Source of the DNA: Apis mellifera | Lineage: Eukaryota > Arthropoda > Insecta > Hymenoptera > Apidae | NCBI RefSeq assembly: GCF_003254395.2 | Contig: NC_037648.1 | Coordinates: forward strand, 5,587,635-5,651,634 | Direction of reading: 5' to 3' | DNA: 64,000 bases | Made by a program: the position numbers and the translations under genes | Notes under the pieces: generated by a model | Told to the model about the DNA's origin: nothing | What the model saw: the letters and a program-made list of their open reading frames with translations, nothing else | Databases searched by the model: none | Shown: positions 58,763-64,000 of the stretch, piece after piece | Position numbering within the stretch: position 1 is the first letter of the stretch | How the letters are laid out: every line of letters starts with the position of its first letter

Positions 58763-59459
58763 TATAAATGCTTACCAATAAAAGTTAAGAAATAAATGAA
58801 TTAAAAAATCAGTTGTAAATTTGTTTATATTTTTCATTCTTTGAGATGAAAAAGTTAAAATATAGAAAAATAATAGTCCAATTTTTTGAATCTGTTTAAA
58901 GATAAAAATTATAAAGAATTTTTTTTTGAAATGAAAGATTAAAAGTTTATTTCTTTTGACAGTTTTGTATTTCTTTATTGAAAGTTTATTACGTATACTT
59001 AAGATGTGTATTATTAGATTGCAAAGAGAGAAAAAAATTTAATTAATTATTTAAAATATGAAGTATAAAAATATATTAGTATGAAATCATATTAAATCTA
59101 TAATCTTTTAAAAAATTAAAAAAAAAATAAAATTTAAAAGAAAATTTTAGAAAAAAAATTAAAAAAAGAAATACTTTATTTATTTGAAATTATATTTTTT
59201 TATATTTTGAATAACAATTAATTATTAAAAAATTAATAATAAAATGTTTTATTTTGAATGAATAAAATATTGGTAATTTGAAAATCTAAAAATTTATATA
59301 TAATTTATAAATTTATAAAATTTCTATTGAAATTGATTTAAAAGATTTATATATAACTTTAATTTTATATATTTATGTAAATCAAAATATATATTGTTAT
59401 TGCGGCTATTCTAAAAAGCTATATGTTAAATTTTTTTTTATAAAATAGAACAATATTAA

Positions 59460-59665
59460 AGGAGATTATTAATTTATCCGACTTTCGATAGAGTGGCAAA
59501 ATTTCAAGTATCTTTTTCAGATTTACCAAACACTTGAATCACTTGCTCTTATCGGCAAAATTTGCAGAACCCGACGGTGTAACTTTTCTTGAAGTACCCA
59601 CCATCGATCAAACTCGAATTGAGCGAATGCCAATCGAAATTAAATCTTTTCAAGAGCTGTAGATT
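59460..59665. other. Short GC-richer island, multiple open frames
   Basis: A 200-bp island sharply bounded by AT-rich sequence, with CCGACGGTG and CGATCAAACTCGAATTGAGCG. Two plus-strand frames and one minus-strand frame (...KRFNFDWHSLNSSLIDGGYF...) are all open across much of it. Open frames alone therefore prove nothing. Confidence 0.4.
59521..59662 (+). CDS. Possible 3'-terminal coding exon, 46 codons
   Basis: CAAGTATCTTTTTCAG|A is a good splice-acceptor match. From there (one leading base, then codons from 59522) the frame reads FTKHLNHLLLSAKFAEPDGV, TFLEVPTIDQTRIERMPIEI, KSFQEL, TAG. The sequence is rich in charged and polar residues with prolines and has a balanced codon mix, so it looks more like ordinary protein than the T-rich frames elsewhere. 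It has one internal Met only (residue 36). No poly(A) signal is near; the nearest AATAAA is at 59770. A competing plus frame (...FQIYQTLESLALIGKICRTR...) is also open. No family recognised. Confidence 0.22.
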
Positions 59666-59670
59666 TATAT

Positions 59671-60550
59671 ATTTGTTTTCTATTTTAATATTATAAATCG
59701 AATTTTTTTAATTTATTTTTATATATTCTATAAATATTTATATAGATTTGAAATTGTATTAATATAAATAATAAAAAATTATTTTAAAAAAATAATTTTA
59801 ATTATACCTATATATATTTTTTAATTTATTTTGGAAAAAATAAATGTATCAAAATAATGGATCAAAGTAACAGATCTTGTATAAAGTTTTTTTAAATTTT
59901 TTTTAAGAATATTAATAAAAAATGTATATTATAATAAAATAGCAAAGATTAATATTATTATTAATTATAGATAAAAATTATTTAGGTATGAATCATTATT
60001 TGTAAAAAATTAAGTTTAAAAATTACTAATAATTAAATTTATTTATATTATTTATTAGATAATTTTTCAGTTAATATATATTATTAAAAAATTCTTTCAA
60101 TAATATTAAACATTTTTTTTCAAAAAATTAGAATATTTTTAAATGAAATAAATATAATTATTTTTAAAAAAATATACCATAACTAATTACATAGAAAATA
60201 ATTATATATGAATAGAACTCTTTTTTTTCAAATTTTATTTAATCTTATAAAGTAAATTTTCAATTTTTCATTAATGAATTTTAATTACATTAATAATTGA
60301 TATAAATTAATTACATTATCTTTTATTTTCTTCTAATTGTAGTTTCAATTAGAAATATTCATAAAATTATTAATTAATAATTATATATTGTAATTATGAA
60401 TTTTTATAATTTTTACGAATTTTGATAATTATAATTTAAATTAAAAATTTCATTCTATTCTTTATCAAAGAAAAAAAAATTCTTCATTGAATTTTATAAT
60501 TATATTATTTATAATTGAAAAACTATAAGAAGAGAATAGAAATTTTTTAT
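59671..60550. other. AT-rich desert, no gene seen
   Basis: Only A/T-rich sequence with dense stops in all frames and no defined repeat. Confidence 0.8.
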
Positions 60551-60559
60551 TATATTCAA

Positions 60560-60840
60560 AAGAAAGATTTGTGAGAGAAAAGAGATTGTGAGATGCGCAA
60601 CGAAAGCGTCGAGCAAAAGTCCATGGGGGTCCGCGACTGAAACTGCCAAGAATAGAAATCCGTGCTTATAGTTGCTGACTTAAGTTTTGGACTCTGAGTC
60701 AGCCATGAGGATTCCGTCTTGAAACTCGCATCTCTTGCTTCCTTTCTTTCTGTCTTCCTACAACCACTATCTTCGCCTTTGTTCTTAAACGACCTTAGAT
60801 TAAGCTACGTTCACGATAAAGGAGAAATGATTCAATGATT
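60560..60840. other. GC-richer island with Maf/AP-1-type inverted repeat
   Basis: A 280-bp island. GCTGACT (60674-60680) and AGTCAGC (60697-60703) are reverse complements. The right one lies in TGAGTCAGC, a match to the TRE-type Maf/CncC antioxidant element and to AP-1. A pyrimidine-rich stretch (60725-60775) follows. The ATG at 60593 opens only 15 codons (MRNESVEQKSMGVRD). A regulatory reading fits best. Confidence 0.4.
60674..60703. promoter_or_regulatory. Inverted GCTGACT/AGTCAGC pair (AP-1/Maf-like)
   Basis: TGCTGACTTAAG and CTCTGAGTCAGCC are two Maf-type half sites facing each other across 16 bp. TGAGTCA (60695-60701) is a perfect AP-1 core. The motif match is seen directly; function is inference. 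Confidence 0.4.
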
Positions 60841-62460
60841 TTGATCAATTTTCACATTTGTAATTCTATTGAAATTCTATTGAAATTATTTTTAATTTGA
60901 TTATTGTTTTAAAATAAGTATAAAATTTATTTATAAATTTAAATTTATATTATATTATCTATTAAATTTTAATTAATTAATTAATTAATTTTATTAATTA
61001 AATTTTAATTAATTTCATTATTGCTATTTTGTTAATTTCAATGGCTAAAATATTATATTTTGTAAATAATTTTGAATAATTATAATATAAAAATAAAATT
61101 ATATTTTTGTATATGTATTTTTAAATTATTTTCAATTTAATCATATTTCAGAAATTAAAAAACTTTTGTATCATTATTTAATTAGTGATAATTTATTAAT
61201 TTATTATTAATCAGTTATATATTTAAATATAGTTATAATAATTGTCAGATATAATTTAATTAAATATTTTAGATTTTTAAAGTTATATAAATTTATAGAA
61301 AGTCATATAAATATTAAATATATTTGTAATTGTATTATATGTAATAATAAATATTATATGTATTTTAATTAATTATATTTTAATTATATATATAGATATT
61401 TCCAATTTAATCATATTTTAGAAATTGAAAAATTTTTATGTTACTTTTTAACAATTTAAATATAATCATAATTATTGTGAATTGTAATGCAATTAAATGT
61501 TTTAAATTTTTAGAATTACATAAAGTGTCTTATTAAAATTATATGTATTTTAATTTTATATATACATAGTATGTATATATTAATTTTTTATATACATATA
61601 AATTTATATTTATATTTATATATTTATATATATTATTATTTATATATGTACATGAAAATTATTTGAAAAGAAATGATTTTTTTTTTAAATAAATTTAGTG
61701 AATTTTTAGTGAATTCATTATTTTCTATATTTTTAAAAAAAATTTTTAAGTATTAACTAATAATTTTTATGTATCATAAAATTTAAAGGAATTTTTTTAA
61801 ATTTTTCATAAAGAAAATTTAATTTAAAAAAAAAATAAAAATAAGATTAAATTTAATTTTAAAAATTAAAAAATAAATATAAGATTTTTAAAAAATTTTA
61901 TAAATTAAAATTTTATAAATAAATTTTAAATTTTATAAATAATATAAAAAACATTTAACATTCATTCAAATTTTTACTTTTTAAATTTTTTATTTATATT
62001 ATCTAGAAAAATACCGTTTATTGTTATATTTATAACAAAATAAAATGAATTTTAATGTTAAAGTCAACACTTATATTTTATACATAATCTTTTAATATTT
62101 TCCTTAATATTTAACTATTTATTACTTGTTTTTTAAATTTTCTTTTAGTGAATAAATTTTCAAATAATTTTCAATATTTTAAAATATAAATATTTTTTAA
62201 ATCGTATATAATAATTTATTCTTATGAAAAAAAATATATCAATTTCAATTGTATCATAATAATTCAATTAAATAAACACATTTTAGTGAAAAGAACAATA
62301 ATATTTATTTTTATTAGAGAAGATGATTGTTTCATGTATTATAATCTAATATTAAAACATATTTCCTTTTCCAAGCACTTTTGCATCATTTCACATAATT
62401 ATTCAATAAATGTATTAAGTGTATTAACATTAAACTCGCCCACTTTCTTTCGCAATATAT
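60841..62460. other. AT-rich desert, no gene seen
   Basis: Contains TTAATTAA-rich sequence (60955-61020) and the old duplication described at 61131-61520. A/T-rich otherwise. Confidence 0.8.
61131..61520. repeat. Diverged direct duplication, period about 270 bp
   Basis: TTCAATTTAATCATATTTCA then GAAATTAAAAAACTTTTGTA (61131) recurs as TTCCAATTTAATCATATTTT then AGAAATTGAAAAATTTTTAT (61400). Further on, TTTAAATATAGTTATAATAA then TTGTCAGATATAATTTAATT recurs as TTTAAATATAATCATAATTA then TTGTGAATTGTAATGCAATT. Both are followed by AAAT[A/G]TTTTA. The order is conserved but divergence is substantial. Confidence 0.6.
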
Positions 62461-62498
62461 GATTCATATAATGGGAAAAAAATAATCGATTCCTCTTG

Positions 62499-62519
62499 AC
62501 CAATCAGTTTAATATATAA
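62499..62519 (+). promoter_or_regulatory. CCAAT and TATA-like pair
   Basis: GACCAATCAG (CCAAT box at 62499-62507) is followed 5 bp later by TATATAA (62513-62519). The spacing is tighter than usual, and TATA words are common in this DNA, so support is modest. The interest comes from the two ORFs and the CRE that follow within 400 bp. Confidence 0.2.
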
Positions 62520-62655
62520 CAAAGGAATAAAATGTTTTCTCGTTTACCTCTATTTACTATTAATTATGTTATTTTTTTTCCAATATATTTTCTATGAAAT
62601 AAATCTATTCGCGAATTCTTCAGAATAACAGAAAAATTATTTGAAAAATTATTTT

Positions 62656-62665
62656 CTGACGTCAG
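62656..62665. promoter_or_regulatory. Perfect CRE palindrome CTGACGTCAG
   Basis: TGACGTCA at 62657-62664 is the full cAMP response element consensus. The flanking C and G extend the palindrome to 10 bp, and the following CA makes half of a CRE-type Maf site (TGACGTCAGCA). The first ATG of the plus-strand ORF lies 8 bp downstream. CREB/ATF or Maf binding is inferred from the motif. Confidence 0.45.
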
Positions 62666-62671
62666 CATTTA

Positions 62672-62944
62672 ATGAGTAATGCAATCGCTCGCGAACCATG
62701 CATCGTGAAAACAGATTTCCGTTTCGAAAATCTGTTTCTTTCCCGAGCGTCGATTTCCGTAACCGTTCTCGCCGATGCATTTAAACTTTTCCAATTCCGT
62801 AGCATTTCATTTCTCAAATGGTCGAATTTACTATCTCTTTCATTTTCCACGCTCCTCTTTTTCCCATCACTTCACTATATCTATGACACTTTCTGTTCTA
62901 TTTTATGCGAAGAACACGATTCTTTTTTCCCGCGTGCGCGTTGA
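62672..62944 (+). CDS. ORF, 90 aa, unrecognised
   Basis: Starts at a true ATG 8 bp after the CRE and runs to TGA. It reads MSNAIAREPCIVKTDFRFEN, then LFLSRASISVTVLADAFKLF, then a Ser/Leu/Phe-rich segment, and ends CEEHDSFFPRAR. The first half has a mixed codon use; the second half is T-rich. There is no signal peptide and no known domain. It overlaps the next ORF by 40 bp in a different frame. It also lies antisense to a charged minus-strand frame, so at most one is likely real. Unrecognised; moderate to low support. Confidence 0.2.
   Translation: MSNAIAREPCIVKTDFRFENLFLSRASISVTVLADAFKLFQFRSISFLKWSNLLSLSFSTLLFFPSLHYIYDTFCSILCEEHDSFFPRAR
62709..62737. other. Inverted repeat, 10-bp arms
   Basis: AAACAGATTT (62709-62718) and AAATCTGTTT (62728-62737) are exact reverse complements around the 9-nt spacer CCGTTTCGA. 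The hairpin falls inside the 90-codon ORF, where it encodes part of KTDFRFENLF. Confidence 0.6.
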
Positions 62945-63135
62945 ATGAACATCGAGGAAACAGCAAGAAAGTTTTGGAAGGTCGTTCCGCCAGCCTTTTA
63001 CTTCTATTTCGTATGTTTTGGAAATCGTTTGCAGTTTACTATGGCACTAGGAGGAAAGACGTCTGTCCGGCAGTAGAAGGGATAAAGCAATTTGCGAGTG
63101 TGGAAAATCCAAGTTTCATAGAAATAGCAGTATGA
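62905..63135 (+). CDS. ORF, 76 aa, basic, unrecognised
   Basis: A true ATG (context TTTATGC) opens 76 codons to TGA. The N-terminus is basic (MRRTRFFFPACALNEHRGNS), followed by KKVLEGRSASLLLLFRMFWK with a short hydrophobic stretch at about residues 29-36, and then SFAVYYGTRRKDVCPAVEGI and KQFASVENPSFIEIAV. Codon use is mixed and the C-terminal half is not T-rich, which makes it one of the better full ORFs in the window. It overlaps the upstream 90-codon ORF by 40 bp in another frame. It has no recognised domain. It could be a small gene, part of an exon, or chance. Confidence 0.22.
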   Translation: MRRTRFFFPACALNEHRGNSKKVLEGRSASLLLLFRMFWKSFAVYYGTRRKDVCPAVEGIKQFASVENPSFIEIAV

Positions 63136-63180
63136 GGTAGAAATGAATCGATAAGCTTTGAACGTGTATAGAAATATGTT

Positions 63181-64000
63181 GGTATTATAGAGATTTTATT
63201 TACTATTTTCAATTTTGCGAAAAAGATGCAAAATAAAGTTAATAAGATAAGTAAGTAAAATTGGAAATAAATGTTAATATATTAAAAATAATTTTAATTA
63301 TTTAAATAAAAATTCTTAGAAAATTCTTTTCAAATATTTTAAATTTTTATATATTTTTAATATGTATTTTAATTCTTTTTTTAAATAATTTTAAATAAAA
63401 ATTATCAATATAATTTTAAATATAATTATTTTGAATATGTTAAATTCTATACAAAGTATCTTGACAATTAAGAAAATTATTTTACATAAAATAACTTTTT
63501 CTCTCAATAGCAATAAATTAATTAATTTAATTCAGGTATATATTTTTTATATAATAATGTATATAGTATACAATGTATATAATAAAAAAAAAATAGAGAA
63601 TATGTAAATATTCTTTGTTCTTAATTTGTTGTATTTCACATAATTTCTTCAATTCAGTACATATAATTTAATACAATTTTTTTTATAATCGAGTTCATTT
63701 ATGTATTTTATAAAAGAATTTTTAAAATATATCCATTTATGTATATTTAAAATCTTGTTTAGCTATTCATTATTTTAATATCAAACTCCTAATTTTTTTA
63801 AAAATTTCCAACATTTAAATTATTATAATATTATTATATAATTTAAAATTCATATGAATCCATATAGATAAATTTTTAAATTATTATCTTTATTATATGT
63901 TAAAAATTTCGCTTTCCATTTTATGATATATATCCTATAAATTCTTATATGAATTCGAAAAAAATACTTGTACTGAATATTTGAATATTGAATGACTTAA
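63181..64000. other. AT-rich sequence, no gene seen
   Basis: Frequent stops in all frames, poly-A runs near 63587-63595, and no defined repeat or RNA signal to the window edge. Confidence 0.8.

Larger units (their letters stand above)
57471..59440. other. Mostly AT-rich, no gene seen
   Basis: Contains dispersed repeat copy B3 (57985-58050), the compound microsatellite at 58687-58762, and a slightly GC-richer patch at 58350-58560 (GGCAAAGGTGAGAGGAGAG; AAAG|GTGAGA is donor-like). The 71-codon minus-strand frame at 58314-58529 starts at TTG, is Phe/Ile/Leu-rich and is not convincing. Confidence 0.7.
62461..63180. other. Island with promoter-like motifs and two overlapping ORFs
   Basis: The left part (62461-62640) is still AT-rich but carries a CCAAT-TATA pair. 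From 62640 the GC content rises, with CTGACGTCAG, a 10-bp-arm hairpin (62709-62737) and open frames on both strands. A minus-strand frame (62662-62850, starting at GTG, ENERDSKFDHLRNEMLRNWK...) is charged and protein-like and competes with the plus-strand ORFs. Confidence 0.45.

Noticed and set aside
1..64000. Search for tRNA, rRNA, known insect miRNAs, telomeric (TTAGG)n, CRISPR arrays and mariner-like transposases
   Set aside because: None seen by eye on either strand. A covariance-model and protein-profile search would be the decisive test.
1..64000. Bacterial, viral or plasmid origin
   Set aside because: No dense coding, no long ORF, no operon-like spacing, and abundant microsatellites. 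Composition fits nuclear eukaryotic non-coding DNA.

Overview
The window looks like non-coding DNA from a very AT-rich eukaryotic genome. By eye about four fifths of the bases are A or T. There are long (TA)n and trinucleotide microsatellites, no dense ORF packing on either strand, and no open frame over 175 codons. That rules out a bacterium or a bacterial plasmid. The AT-rich background broken by short GC-richer islands full of TTCGAA/CGAT-type words, with no intact transposon ORF, fits a hymenopteran insect of the honey-bee (Apis) type best. The organism call is inference from composition and style, not from a recognised gene. I recognise no protein family, tRNA, rRNA or known miRNA here. 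The window could be one or more very long introns, or intergenic DNA.

Layout. The background is AT-rich desert. It is broken by about 22 islands of 80-700 bp with higher GC, at about 4.7, 8.2-8.5, 10.7-11.3, 14.1-14.5, 17.6-18.3, 19.4-19.65, 24.15-24.85, 28.35-28.65, 30.9-31.1, 32.95-33.7, 37.5-37.8, 39.4-39.65, 42.05-42.7, 44.6-44.95, 45.6, 46.7-47.2, 50.8-51.35, 56.9-57.45, 58.35-58.55, 59.46-59.66, 60.56-60.83 and 62.4-63.2 kb. Nearly all the longer ORFs, splice-like signals, GC-rich hairpins and promoter-like motifs lie in these islands. They are the places to look for exons, small ORFs, structured RNA or cis-regulatory elements. Several frames are open at once in most islands, so an open frame alone is weak evidence. 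Every coding call here is low-confidence.

Best candidate parts. A possible internal exon at 24490-24596 has a good acceptor and the donor GAG|GTACGT. Possible terminal exons lie at 46894-47015 (strong pyrimidine tract, later AATAAA) and 59521-59662. A possible TATA promoter lies at 33153, followed by a 30-codon ORF. An island at 62.4-63.2 kb holds CCAAT and TATA motifs, a perfect CRE, a 10-bp-arm hairpin and two overlapping ORFs of 90 and 76 codons.

Repeats. There is a clean 96-bp tandem array at 46064-46337, local direct duplications with periods of 21, 26, 43, 45, 72, 122 and about 270 bp, and a perfect 42-bp palindrome at 49244-49285. Three families of degenerate dispersed repeats can be recognised by reading alone: A at 6.7 and 20.3 kb; B at 26.5, 43.1, 45.7 and 58.0 kb; C at 16.75, 21.25 and 37.2 kb. 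They may be relics of old mobile elements. No convincing complete new biological system is visible.
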